A stretch of DNA of 64,000 nt from Moniliophthora roreri (taxonomy: Eukaryota > Basidiomycota > Agaricomycetes > Agaricales > Marasmiaceae): positions 372,001 to 436,000 of the forward strand of contig LATX02000208.1 of the NCBI GenBank assembly GCA_001466705.2, written 5' to 3'. Position 1 is the stretch's first letter. Every line of letters starts with the position of its first letter. The position numbers were made by a program, and so were the translations under genes. A model generated the notes under the pieces. That model ran no database searches. It was not told the origin of the DNA and worked only from the letters and a program-made list of their open reading frames with translations. Of the stretch, positions 33,347 to 45,059 are shown one piece after another.

Positions 33347-34869
33347 CCACCCTATGCAAACTGGGAGGCACAGAGAACGTCAGGTCAGGAGAAAACATCG
33401 TGAAACCACGGAGAAAAGCGCACTCACGCCACACGAAGGGTTCAAATAGAGTTATTAAGGATGTCGTACATTCGGAACAACATATTTTTCCGAGATGCCA
33501 GTGGCCTCACCCTCGTGGAGTATCACTGATTAACCAGAAGGTCCTGGCCGACGAAGGAAATCCTAGACATTGACATTGGTGGTTTCCGGGCAAGCATGAA
33601 GCCTCTGTCGAGCCTAATTCATGCCTTACGATGAGAAATAGTCAGGCTTGAAGAGATGCTCTCACTTACGCTAAGCGAAATTGCCTCCATTTCGGTATAA
33701 TTGGTTCATCATAAAACGACCGGCTTGGACTAGTAGAAAGTTCGCGTAGGAGCTTTGAATTGAAGTGCAAGACGAATCAACCAGGGGGCCGCCTGGGCCC
33801 GCTTCTATTCCGAGGCTGTTCCATCACGTTAGGTAGATATAAACAGTTTGACCACGCACATCTCCGATTACTAGATTCTCAATTCAACGATGTCGAGGAA
33901 CAAAAGACATGTGCGAGCCATGTGAGGAGCTTGTTTCTTCCGATGCTTCCTCAGCCACGAGGATAAGATATGGACTCGGCGTCCGAGTACAAGATCGACC
34001 ATTTCAAGCTTCCGACGGGGGCAGTTAGCGTCACTTTCATGATTCTGGATATGGGCAACTTGAAGTAGCATTCCATATCGGCGTCCTGAGGCATAATCAT
34101 TCGTCCTTGTTCGCGTCTTTGGTGGAACCATTTTGTCTGTATCTGTGGAGTATGAGAGCCTATTAACGGTCTCAGCGGAAAAGTATGTACACACCAGAGA
34201 TACTCCGTGATGGTATAGCCTTTATTTTGTCCCATTTCAACTGTTAATGTATAGCCCCCCTCGAACAGGGTAAAATTGTATCGTTCTTCCTGTCTTTTTT
34301 CCTGCAAATTTAGGGTGAGCGTTGAGTGTACATAAAGCTTGTCATTGACTCATACCACCGGGTGTTTCTAGCCCATTCCATCAAAGTCAAAATGACCGAC
34401 AGGCTGTAAAACAATTGTACATCGCGGCAGAGAGATGATGGTCAAAGAGTAAGAGCGCCTAGATTACCCTAAGGTAGAGCCGCGTCACTTTTCACTCCGA
34501 CCGTCATCATGATCATGGACGCCCACTCAACGTACTCAACACTTGAAGTCTGCTACAAGCCCAAAAATTTAAGCACAGGCTTCGTGATAGTCGAAACACT
34601 CGGATGCTTGAATGGTTTTCACCGCAAGAGGAACAAGAAAAAGAGAATCATTCAGGCTTTCTTGCAGTTGTAGCGATGGATTGGCATGGCGAGCGGTGGG
34701 CGATAGGTACATAACGGGTAACAATCCCTTTTCGACACCGGTTCGTCAAAACACACTTGCTAATGTGCTATATCCCCATTGCTTTCATCTGTAGGTTCCT
34801 GGACCTGAAATGTTTAAAAGCGAGGCTTGCAGCCACTCTATTTCTTCAAAAACCAAACCACTACTCAAG
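33347..34869. other. Intergenic
   Basis: About 1.5 kb. One minus-strand frame (34307-33951, 118 codons, without a clear ATG) looks somewhat protein-like, but I could not extend it to a spliced gene or assign a family. No repeats seen. Confidence 0.4.
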
Positions 34870-35257
34870 ATGCTCCAGTTCGTCGCAGTCGCGTTCCTCT
34901 TCGTTGCTTCTGTTGCAGGTCAATCGGAGTGTATCTTGTCTTGCGCCGAGGCCGCTCTGCCAGTTTCCAATTGTACTTCTATGTAACGTCTCCTTGCTAC
35001 TCTACATACTCAACCCAGAGCTAATGACCATCAACAGAGAGGATCTTCCATGTATGTGCGCCTCTGCCCCATATCAGCAAGATGCCTTGCTTTGCATTCA
35101 GCAAACATGCCCCATGGAGGAGCTTGCTGAGGGCGTGAAGCTGATTAAGGAGCGCTGCGCTGATATAGAGGGAGGTAAGTCGGTTTATACTGTTTTCATC
35201 TCTAGCGCCAGGAACACTGACCCGTCTCCTTCGTTAGACGACGGTGGTCTCGCGTAG
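34870..35257 (+). CDS. Small secreted CFEM-domain protein
   Basis: Exons 34870-34982, 35038-35174 and 35238-35257 encode 89 aa. A signal peptide (MLQFVAVAFLFVASVAG) is followed by a minimal CFEM domain with eight cysteines (SECILSC, SNC, LPCMC, LLC, QTC, ERC) in the expected order. CFEM proteins are fungal-specific extracellular or wall proteins; some bind haem and others act at host or surface interfaces. There is no GPI signal: the protein ends shortly after the last cysteine (GDDGGLA), so it is probably freely secreted. Confidence 0.85.
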
Positions 35258-36039
35258 ACTTTCTATGGCACTCATGTAATCTGCTACGGTTTTGTCAAAT
35301 GACGAGCGTAGACTCTACCACCCCCTTGTCCCACCTAAAATCGGATATTCGAGTCCCGACTGCAAGCTTAGATTGGCTCGCGGTCCCTGCATAACGCCTG
35401 CTCCTTTTGTGCTCCGGGCTGGCGTTAACTGCTGCATTGCCTTGACTCTGGGCAGACAGGTACTAATCACTGACTATCGGTATTTCATATCTAAGGCCGC
35501 TTTGAACCTTTATATCTACTTGGAGGTGGCGTTCATTCTGGATTGTGCCAGAATGAAAGGCTTGCCTGACCGCGGAAGCGGCAGTACGTCATTTGCACCC
35601 GCAGCATACAGAAAGCCGGTAACATCGAGAGCGGAAAGGTTTCGTGCCGTGTCGTCTCAAAACATCAGACGCAGCCATAAAACGGGTGGCTTCTAGGTCC
35701 TATCTGATTCTCCTCAATGTTTCAAGCTTATCACAGGTCAACTTCAGCGTGTATACAAGAACATGTGACTCGCAATTCGAGCATTCTTCCTCTCGATCTC
35801 CCAAGACAGTCAACGTCGTATTTAACGTTCAGTTCAGACTGCACTGGTACTCTACGTAAAAGTACGTGATACGTACCTACAGAGTCGGGGAAGTGATATT
35901 TAAACGCTCTCAGGTGACCGGGTTGCGCTCTCCTTCCGAAACTGTCCAGAGTATGTTATCATCTGGGCTCTTCGTAACTTGCTATAAATCTTCCAAGCTG
36001 AGGGATCGTGACCGACGCCATTGTTACACAGACCCCATT
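35258..36039. other. Intergenic
   Basis: About 780 bp with no recognised gene. The N-terminal coding part expected for the following ligase pseudogene is absent. Confidence 0.5.
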
Positions 36040-37950
36040 AGAGGCGTGCCCGTCTTGGTTAACGCGTGGACGCCCCTTCCCTAAACTATGAACATCTATC
36101 GACATCAATACTCGAGACGTCTCCGCAACGAGGTGATTCCATCACAAGTCCTGGGGTTACTCCTGCAGACAGCGCATTTATCCTGTTCACTTCAGGATCT
36201 TCCGAGCTTTCCAGCGTGTTTATTAAAATTTCCGTTGAATCATTCTAATCACTTAGCCTAGAGGGTCTTCTAACACAAAGACTGTCTCGGTAACGTGCGT
36301 GTGCTTCCTCTTTCCGTGAGACACCCGGACTGATATTGCTTACAGTCTATAGCCCGTAGGATCTGCGGCATTCTACAACGAGGAGAACCTATGCCTGTTC
36401 CTACACCTGAAGGAGACCCACAATCCGTTATTCTCCTACTAATTCCATTGTTTCATGTTACCGGTACTTCCATCATGGTGAGTCGTCACTAATCTCTTCA
36501 GGAACCCGCAATCTCATCAATTCATGATCAGATACCATGAACAATTTCAAGCTCGTCCTTATGCACAAGTGGGATGTGAATAAAGGTCGGTCTGTCGAAA
36601 CTCCTCACCAGGACCCCGGGTGCATACTTAGCGCATGCTTGCCTACAGCTGTCAAGTAAACACCCCATCCCAACCGTCACCTCAATCAAGCGCACTGACT
36701 CTATCACAAGGATCATCAAATCAGAAAAGGTCAGGATGACTGGAAAGTCCGCGTGTTCATTCTTCTCAACATGAATCTTCTTCTGCTAACCTTCCGTCTC
36801 ATACAGCGTTCCATCAACAGTCTTCAACCTCGTGGAAAAATCGAAAGAGTTCGAGTCGCTAGACACCGTCCTCTTCACTGGTGCTCCTGCCTCAGAATCT
36901 ATGCTGGAAAAAGCAAAAAAAGGCGTTTCCCGTTCGACACTGTTCGTATACATTCCTTCCTGCCCCTGCTTCGACGACAGACTAATTGATATTGCAGATC
37001 CCAAGTGTACGGTCAGACCGAGTGTAGCGGTTAACGTTGTGGTATTCTGTTAGCCTCTGCATAGCAGACCCCTGACGACGGTACCACGAAAAGCCTGGTT
37101 CATGACACATCTCCCGCTGAACGCGTACTCGATTCCTTACTCGTCCTACTTGCTTCAAGTGGTCGTCCTTTACCGGTCAACGATGTCCTAGCCATGAACG
37201 ACTCGGATCTCAAACGTAAACCCAACGAACCCGGAGAAATATGGATCCGAGGGCCGAATGTTATGAAAGCGTATTGGGATGATCCACGATCGGCACCTCT
37301 GCTCACTTTCGATTGTTACTAACGAAACGCGATATGAATAATGAATAGAGGCTACTGCCAAGGTTCGTTTCTACGCATACCAAATACCCTGATGCCCGAA
37401 GACTTATACCCAATACAGACCATACATCAAGACGGGTGGTTCAAAACCGGGGATCTTGGATACGTTTACTCTGGAGGGAGGTACGTATACATCAAGGACC
37501 AGGTAAAAGATATCATTAATCGGGGTGGTGAGAATATCGATTCGCCTTTTACCGTGACACAAGAGTAGATGAAGCCGCTGCAATGGGGGCTCCAGATGAG
37601 AGATTGGGAGTCCTGGTTGTTGTTTTGGTTACGCTCAACCCCACGCATCGGGGAATGGTGCAAGAGGCGGGAGCGGTAGAGGCGGAGCTTATGGAGTTGG
37701 CTAGGAAGCAGTGCGTCACGCTTCCGTCTTGCTCTTAAGTCGACTCGGAGACTGATGAACGGTGCTTAGCTTACCTCCATTCGCAATCCCAGTGATGATC
37801 TTGCTGTATGATGGGGATTTTCGTAAGTTGCTGCGCCCGCTGCTCATGGATACAAGGGCTAAAATTGCTGTTATATAGAACGCAGCCCGGAAGGGAAGGT
37901 CATCAAAGCACCCTTTCGTAGGATTGCGGCAGAGGAATAGAGGAAGCGTG
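36040..37950 (+). pseudogene. AMP-binding (acyl-CoA synthetase-like) ligase, decayed
   Basis: Fragments in several frames follow the order of an ANL-superfamily ligase. They are VPVLVNAW, the AMP-binding loop FILFTSGSS (which then diverges), LLIPLFHVTGTS, VLMHKWDVNK, DTVLFTGAPAS, SQVYGQTECSG, GEIWIRGPNVMKAYWDDP, DGWFKTGDLGYV and VKDIINRGGENI, and last DERLGVLVVVLVT plus a C-terminal SPEGKVIKAPFR. Several former introns (gtaag...ag) can still be seen. The roughly 150 N-terminal residues are missing, pieces are lost after VLVNAW and after GGENI, and the C-terminus has an in-frame TAG (EE-stop). It cannot be joined into an open frame and is judged non-functional. Confidence 0.75.
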
Positions 37951-38287
37951 GGATTCGGAGAATCAAGCACAAGTCATGACCATTGATATGTAAATCAGAA
38001 TGACCTCGCCTGTTATGATATTATCTTCCCCAGGATTCCTGGTACGCAATGCTATATAATCCGGTCCACCCCCGCTCACTTCTGCAAGCACTGACTTCAA
38101 GGTCGAGCTCGAAAATTGAGCTTCCGCCTGCAAGTCTTGAATCAGCGTCACAATCAAGCAAAATAGCTCAGTTGAACAATACTGACAAGCAAAGTTTCTC
38201 TGCATGGTACACGCTTCCGGGCAACTGTGGTAAGCACAGCTACAAGACATGAATATACAAAAAGGGCCCTCAAACGATACCAGAGAT

Positions 38288-38393
38288 TGACGAGAGTGGG
38301 ATTCGAACCCACGCCCTTTCGGACCAGATTTGTAACACTTCAGAAGTGTTGGTCTCCTTAGTCTGGCGCCTTAGACCGCTCGGCCATCTCGCC
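38288..38393 (-). tRNA. tRNA-Leu(AAG) with intron
   Basis: Read on the minus strand: acceptor stem GGCGAGA/TCTCGTC, D arm GCCGAGCGGTCTAAGGC, anticodon stem CCAGA/TCTGG with CT-AAG-G, then an intron containing the palindrome AACACTTCTGAAGTGTT. The variable and T arms match the other tRNA-Leu genes. Nearly identical to 39809-39915 in opposite orientation. Confidence 0.85.
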
Positions 38394-39808
38394 ATATGAC
38401 TAGTTTGTACCACTATGTCTGTCTTGAGTATGAGAAAGTCTGCGTCCAAAACCCCCTGGGACCAATGAGCTGAGAAAGCGTTGGCGACTAATGAAAATTG
38501 CAATGTTTGGCGAGATCGAAGAAAATGCGTGTGATCTTGTTATCTGAACACCAACGTTTGTGAACGAACGGACACGGAGCGGATCATGATACCAGTCTTC
38601 CTAGATACGCTGGTCCCTGAGCAAATGACCACAAAGATTTCCTTCTATGGGACCATTCCAGTAGCCTGCGCGCGTTTCTGACCTTGGTGGTGCTCCGTTG
38701 TGCAGTTTGTGTCGGCGGTCAACTAGGGTAAAAAGCTGACGCAGACACCTTGGCCATTAGGGGAGCGAACTGTGAGATGACGTGAGCCCTTATCTGTTTG
38801 AAATCTGCGAGATGATGAGAGGTGATTTCGATGAGGCCGGCTATCGCGAATCGATCCTGGTCCAATGTTCACGCTCTCAAAATACTTTAAGTTGAAGGTC
38901 TTTGCACGTTCATTACTTGAACGGAAATTGTTGAGGGTTTCTACTGTCGAAGAAGCGTCCCAATTTCATCCTGAAAAGACGAAAGAAAGGCATAATACCA
39001 CTTCAGTTCGAAAGCGTCGTCTGGTTTTTTAGTTCTGCACCGAGGGCCAGAACGGAACGCTCGCTTGGATACCACATCAAGCTGAGAGGTGTGAGGGGCA
39101 GACCGGTCCGCGGGACGGAAAGGGTCTGGACCTCTACTAAGGACGAGGAACGAGGGTTTGAGGCACTGAAGAAGCAAGAGCTTTCGAGGAGAATATTAGA
39201 GAGGGAAAGATTAGAGTTGATTTGACTAAGGAACTAGGTAATTACAAGACTCTTAAATACTAGTACTGTGGTTAAGATATCAAATAAGTGAAACGAGTAC
39301 AGAGTATGGTGAGTGTGGATAATGCGGATAAAGGAAGTAAGAGATATGAGACTTGCGTACTTCGGATGTGTGACTATGGTGAAATAGAGCCCAGATCGTG
39401 ACAAGAGGCCTGAAGGTGAGAAACGAAACGCCGCGGCGACGGGCTTCCTTTTCTTCCCAGACGGTCATGTCGATCTTCAGAGCTTCAGTTCCTAGGCAAA
39501 CTCAGCGCCAGCTCAAAGCTCATATAAATGACTCTAACAAACGAGGCAAGTAGTGGTTCCGTGCGTAGTCCTCCACGCATGGAATGCTTCGGTGTCGGAT
39601 GGTCTCTGTCATATGCTTTTCGCCTGCCATTCTCCTCCCCTAACAGACGATGGATAACCTCAAGAGGTGCTCGGCATGTGACTAGCAGAACATCTACATC
39701 CGCACACCATTTGCGTAGTGTACCGCAAGTTTCGTTCTCGGCTCCCTGCTGCACTCACGCAACGGCCAATTTGCAGTCTGCAATGTATTTTTGCTGATTA
39801 CTATCTAA
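38394..39808. other. Spacer between inverted tRNA-Leu genes
   Basis: About 1.4 kb. Minus-strand frames at 39754-39485 and 39468-39280 could be remnants of a spliced gene, but no family was recognised. Confidence 0.4.
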
Positions 39809-39915
39809 GGCGAGATGGCCGAGCGGTCTAAGGCGCCAGACTAAGGAGACCAACACTTCTGAAGTGTTATAAAATCTGGTCCGAAAGGGCGTGGGTTCGA
39901 ATCCCACTCTCGTCA
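39809..39915 (+). tRNA. tRNA-Leu(AAG) with intron
   Basis: Same elements as the copy at 38288-38393: acceptor stem GGCGAGA/TCTCGTC with discriminator A (39915), anticodon AAG in the loop CT-AAG-GA, intron after position 37, and GTGGGTTCGAATCCCAC T arm. The few differences between the copies fall in the intron. Confidence 0.87.
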
Positions 39916-40497
39916 ATAGGGAGTTGGCATACAACCGTAATATTTTTTTCTTCTCTTCAGCTGTCTTTTTTTGATTGAAAGGTATCGCAAGTAGCATGAT
40001 ATGATTCTGAATTGCAGTTTGCACACTCTCGTCCCTTGACGCTTCGACAAATCTTGCGGTTGTAACTCAAAAGCATCTCACTTGTTTGGGTCGTTCTTTT
40101 CGTGACAGCTTACGATGGAAGATGTAGCATCTAACAGAACCAGGAACGCTCAATGTTGCCTCGCATTGATTGATAACCGCACTATGTAAGAATACGATGC
40201 TCGTATCATAGAACGGAAACAGCATGGAAGAAAGATAGCCCCAGACCGATGCGCAGTGGCAACGAACGACAACAATGATATTAACCCAAAGAAGACCAGT
40301 GTATAGTTGCGAGGTATAGGAATACAAGGTGAATGTTTGTGTTTACGTTGAACAGAGATCCAATGTGCGTTGTGATAGAAATACAGTGTTGTTGAATACA
40401 CCAATCCGTGATGTTGAATGCACGTATCGATACAGGTAATAGAAGTTGAAGCCCAGATTTAGGTACAGTGTTGAAAGTACCACCCGTTAAAGGTTAT
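39916..40497. other. Intergenic, 3' of the CAF16-like gene
   Basis: About 580 bp; nothing recognised. Confidence 0.5.
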
Positions 40498-41840
40498 CTA
40501 ATGACTGTAGTCGTATCTGCAAGTAGATATGAACACACGAAAAGAGGGCGAAAGAGAAGAGAAAGACATACTTTTTATAGAATGTCTCCGAGTCGGTAGG
40601 AACGTCCTACAGAAAACGTGAGCCTAGCGCATCAAAAGCGAGATCAAGAGTACCAACCTGGGTCCTAGCACCTCTCAATTTTTTCCTCTTTCCGTCCTTT
40701 TCCTCCTTCTCCCTGACGACACGGTCCTCGCCGATCCAAGCGAGAGCGAGCTGGTGCAACGAGGTATCCCTGGAGTAGCCTTGAGTCCGAGGTACTTCAG
40801 GGTGACTCTCAATGGGCCAAGGAGTAGGATTCATAACGAATCTGCCTTCGCGCATGTGTGAGACGTGAGTGGGAAAGTCGTCAAGGCCTGTTCAAGGAGA
40901 GTAATGAGTATCATGTTGAGTGTGTGAAGTACTGGGAGCAGGAACATACCGTCAAAGATGTGGGTTGCATCTAGAGTAAAATGGTGTTAGACGGTGATTT
41001 AAATGGAATAAAGGAGTAGCATACAGAGAATGGTAGCCTGACGTTCTTCGGTTTCTTGCTTCAAAAACTTGAGTAAAGCGTACCGGGTGAGCACGTCCAA
41101 GTCGACGGTGACCTAAGAAGAAGGATAGCATAGCTTTGAGAACCAGATCGAAGGCACAGAAAGAGTAACACACCTCATCCATGAGTAAAACGTCCCAGGT
41201 ACTCATCAGACCCATACATAGCTGAACTCTTCGCCTCTCTCCGTCAGATATGGCGTGCATGTGCCTATGAAAAGAAAGGGGTCATTAGAATGGATTGAAT
41301 CCGAGATTGATGATAAGCCCACCAGTCAAGGTCGATATCAAGTATATTGAGAAGGCGATCTCGACGTTCTTTGTATCTATAACCTCCAACACTATCCAGA
41401 AAGTTGGAAACGACGATATCGCGCTTAACCCCAGATCGCATCGCCCTACGAAAAGAAAAGGTTTTGATTAGCTGACGCTCTGGCAGTATTCATAGCGATA
41501 TACCATTCAGTTCCGAGATACACCACATTCTGCAACCCTCAGATCAGCAACCAGCCAAGGCTCTGAACGGCAAACGTACCTCTCCAAACTCCCTAAAAAC
41601 ATCTCTCCCCAAAACATTCACTTCTCCATGTTGTATCATACGTTTTCCAGCCAAGATGTAAAGTAGCGTGCTCTTGCCAGCACCATTTCCACCGATCAAG
41701 AGCGTCCTTGAACCGCGAGGAAGATCGAAAGTGACATGACGGAGACCGGGATTTTCATAGTCATCGTTGGGAGGCAATTGGGAGGGAGCGCTATAGTTAT
41801 AGGAGAGGTCCTTGATTTCGATGGCAGGCTTTGAATCCAT
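40498..41840 (-). CDS. CAF16: CAF16-like ABC ATPase (CCR4-NOT-associated)
   Basis: Nine exons: 41840-41580, 41529-41504, 41445-41323, 41264-41174, 41112-41025, 40970-40950, 40887-40658, 40606-40572 and 40516-40498, giving 297 aa, close to the size of yeast Caf16. A single nucleotide-binding domain without membrane segments is seen. Walker A is GGNGAGKST, the signature-like motif is [11 protein letters not shown], Walker B is VLLMDEVTVDLD, and the H-loop is YATHIFD. In yeast, Caf16 is a soluble ABC ATPase linked to CCR4-NOT and transcription; that role is inferred by homology. The frame extends upstream of 41840 without an ATG (GTG at 41924), so 41840 ([16 protein letters not shown]) is the start. 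Confidence 0.9.
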
Positions 41841-43538
41841 GTCGACAGGGAAGATGATGGTAGTGGGAAGGGAACGAGCCGGCTCGACGGTGACATGACT
41901 CGGTGCAGCAGGGAGTGCCGTCACTTGTCGTGTTCTGATGAACCATCAAGTTTAAGTTCTCCTGCAGTCACCCGCTCCTCGTTGGATAAATCAAGTTCTT
42001 AATGCAGAGATCGTGGTTGCAGGTTTCTATCCTGCAAACTCGTCCAAGTGGACAAACACTTTCGATGGCCTAGAGCAACATTGCCTCCAGACATCTTTTT
42101 GTGATTACCAGCTGCTGGCTTGATATCATCCGCATGGGTTTCCATAACCTTAGCCTCCTCCGAGTCGATGGCTTCAGGGGCTGCACGTCCCAGCATCAGA
42201 GAATCAGGTACCTGATCCTGCCGAACCTAGAGCGTGTCGAACTTGTTGACATGGCACGATTGGCGTGGACAGTGTTTTTTTCTAGACGGCTCCGGGCGAA
42301 CACAATTCCATCTCAGAAATACCACCATCGGGGTGACTGCTACGTTCCACGCCTGATATTACCGAGTTGGTCCTTTGAAGGACACATACTCGTTCGAGAA
42401 GTATTTCAAAGCTCGAGCATCTGGTGATACATTGTACAGCATGCCTTTCATCAACCGCGAGGATATCAAGATCCGCTAACCGCAGTACTTCAATAGGTCA
42501 GCACTATAGTGCCTGAAGGTGGAAGCTCGCGTATCGACGTGTATGTGGCCTGATGCGAATCAAATACCGCAGACGCAGGGCTGCGACTCGATAGCCTGGT
42601 CATATGCAAAAAGCACAAGATTCCGCTTAGCATGACGGACGAATGATTGATGGTCTGAGGAGATCATGTCGCGTCTAGCTTCCTATCTAAAATCGGGGTC
42701 TTCAGCTTTTGCCAGTGTTTTTTTTTCTCCTCTCGCAAAGCCGGAACCCTCCCGAGACATGTTGCATAATGCATAATGACTGATCATATGTCGAGCATGT
42801 CAGCTTTCACTGATGGAGTCCAAGTTAATTTCGACGCGTTGTCGAGATCTTTAGTTATCCCACATTTCCATCCCTGTATACATAAGTTGCTGCTCTCAGA
42901 AAGGCTTGCGAGATGAATGGGCTGGGGCCGCCATTGACAACAATGCAATTATAACTATTGATTATCCACCATGAAGCACCATCTCTACCAATTGAGAACG
43001 AAGGGAGTTTTTGCCAGTATGCGGTTCTCACCACGTGGCGTTAGCTCGGCCGCCGGGTTGTAGTGACACTGACAGGTGCCATTGTCAGCACCGATTGTTT
43101 CGCCTCGACACATCCCCATCTCATTATTGTCTTTGCGTCGTGCAGTTGCAATGTACGAGGCGCGTATCCAGGTCTTTTTGTGGTCATTGACTTGAATGAG
43201 CACCCGTCGGTGTGCGTATTCATCAGCTCTTTTTTGTTCTTAGACTGATTTAAAGCTGAAGGATGTGACCGTAACCTATAAGTAGTACACCATTTCTTGA
43301 ATCCTCGAATCCTACCCTAGCCTAGCGAGCCATATATACGGGAAGACGATGATCGCTCTTCGGTCCTTTGCATAAATCGGTACTCGCCCGCAAATCTTTT
43401 AGTCCACCCCGACTCCGACCCGGAGGACCACTCAGAACTGTACATGTGCGGTTGACATCATAATCTATCAATATCTTTTCATACAACCTCTTATAACTCT
43501 CTTGGCCAGTCTCGAATTCTCGCTTCAATACATACAAA
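41841..43538. other. Intergenic with a possible F-box relic
   Basis: About 1.7 kb. The plus-strand stretch 42130-42290 reads LILPNLERVELVDM and FFSRRL, which resembles the LRR part of F-box proteins such as 43539-45008 (HLILPLLKQVVL ... LFRRSSC). It may be a short relic; there is no F-box and no open gene. Confidence 0.35.
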
Positions 43539-45008
43539 ATGTATTGTACACACACTCGCCAAGACACAGCGACTGGGAGGTATGGTCTACAATTGAATCT
43601 ACTAGTTCAAACCCACTAATATTCATTTAGCTCCTTGACGCGAATCTTTCTACCGCCGGACGATGGACAGACGCAATCTCTCAGCACTACCACCCCCCAA
43701 TCCTCACCCATTAATTCAATACCGGTCGAGATTCTGACCGACATCTTCGACTTTTGTCAGCCGCAAGGAGATTGGAGGGAACCCTCGGTTCCGACACTCG
43801 AGCACATCGTTGCCGTGTGCAGCCATTGGCGCGCTGTCGCGCTTTCAGCGCCATACTTGTGGTCAAAGATCAGACTTCGCGATCCTTTGACCCCATACAT
43901 ACCATTGGTTCAACGATGGCTCGAGCTTTCCCAAAGGTGTCCTCTGGATATCACGATACGCCAATCGTCGAAGCTAGACATTTCTGGGTTGCCTTTGAAG
44001 TGGATGAGGATAGGAGAAGCGACGAGCACCTTGTTAAACCTTCTACTCCCACACCTCCATCGTTGGAAATCTCTGGAGCTTTCCCTCTGTCAACCCACCC
44101 CATTTCCTCGATTACCATTGTCATCAGAAGCTGCGCCAATATTAAAACACGTAGACATTCGCGATAGCCAGATGCTTACCCCCGATGCTCGACGCCTCTG
44201 GCAGATGATCCTTTCTTCTCCATCCATGCGCCGTATATCTTGGAAAGCCGACATGCCCCAAACGGCGTTTTTGCCTGGCCTAATCGACTTTGATTGGGAA
44301 AAGCTCACTCATATCACTGGTGACTTCGTGGTGGACGACACCTTTTTGGATATCCTCTCCCAATGCACGTCGCTTGAATACTTTGATATCAGCCGAGGTA
44401 GTCGAGATCCAACAGAGTGGACTCCAGAACCACGACTCGGAGCTCCATTCGTTCTACCAGCACTTCAAGTGTTGAGATTTCACACCGATGAAGTTTCACT
44501 TCTCGACCACCTCATTCTTCCCCTCTTGAAGCAAGTCGTGCTTTATCGTTATGAAGCTCGACTTTACAAATGGGTGGACCTCTTCCGACGTTCATCGTGC
44601 ACTCTGGTGAGCGTGTCTTTCAGTGTGCATAGCAACAAAGTTTCGGGGGTGGACGTGGTCGCCTTCCTCTCATCATCGGCGATGTCGACAGTCACGTTCC
44701 TTCACGCTTCTGCCGCAGGAAACAGCAGCTTCCTAATCAAGATATTGACCAGGCGTTCAGGAAGAGAACTTCTTCCTTCGTTGAGGACTCTGTCGTTGGG
44801 CCTCCAGAACTGCGAGGACGGTTTGCTAGAGGCCATGGTGAAATCTTGGACCGCCGATTCGGATTCACCATTGAAGACCATCAGGATCGTGCACACGTTA
44901 TATCCACATCGGGTCCTTCAGCAATGTGGACCAGAGGTCTCTTTCTTCGAACGGTTGCGACAGACAGGTTTTGATATTGAATATGACGGACCACCAGTCC
45001 AAAATTGA
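43539..45008 (+). CDS. F-box/LRR-like protein, locus 2
   Basis: Two exons, 43539-43579 and 43631-45008, encode 472 aa. The large exon has no ATG near its 5' end. A short exon MYCTHTRQDTATG joins it in frame through a 51-bp GT-AG intron. The F-box is at about residues 38-90 (INSIPVEILTDIFDFC ... VCSHWRAVALSAPYLWSKI), followed by irregular leucine-rich repeats. It is a paralogue of the F-box gene at 21216-22514 and probably an SCF substrate adaptor. It is convergent with the membrane-LRR gene, with only 51 bp between stops, as in locus 1 but in opposite orientation. Confidence 0.85.
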
Positions 45009-45059
45009 ATTCAATTATGAAGTAGGTACTGTATCGTTCATGTAAACACACGCTCCACT

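Noticed and set aside
33951..34307. A protein-like minus-strand frame of 118 codons
   Set aside because: Attempts to add an upstream exon with an ATG gave the wrong phase, and no family was recognised, so it is not listed as a gene.
41841..41924. Extended N-terminus of the CAF16-like protein to 41924
   Set aside because: The codon at 41924 is GTG. The first ATG in frame (41840) begins the conserved domain.
43635..45008. F-box gene at locus 2 starting at 43635
   Set aside because: The codon there is TTG, not ATG. A short upstream exon with an ATG (43539) joins in frame through a standard intron.
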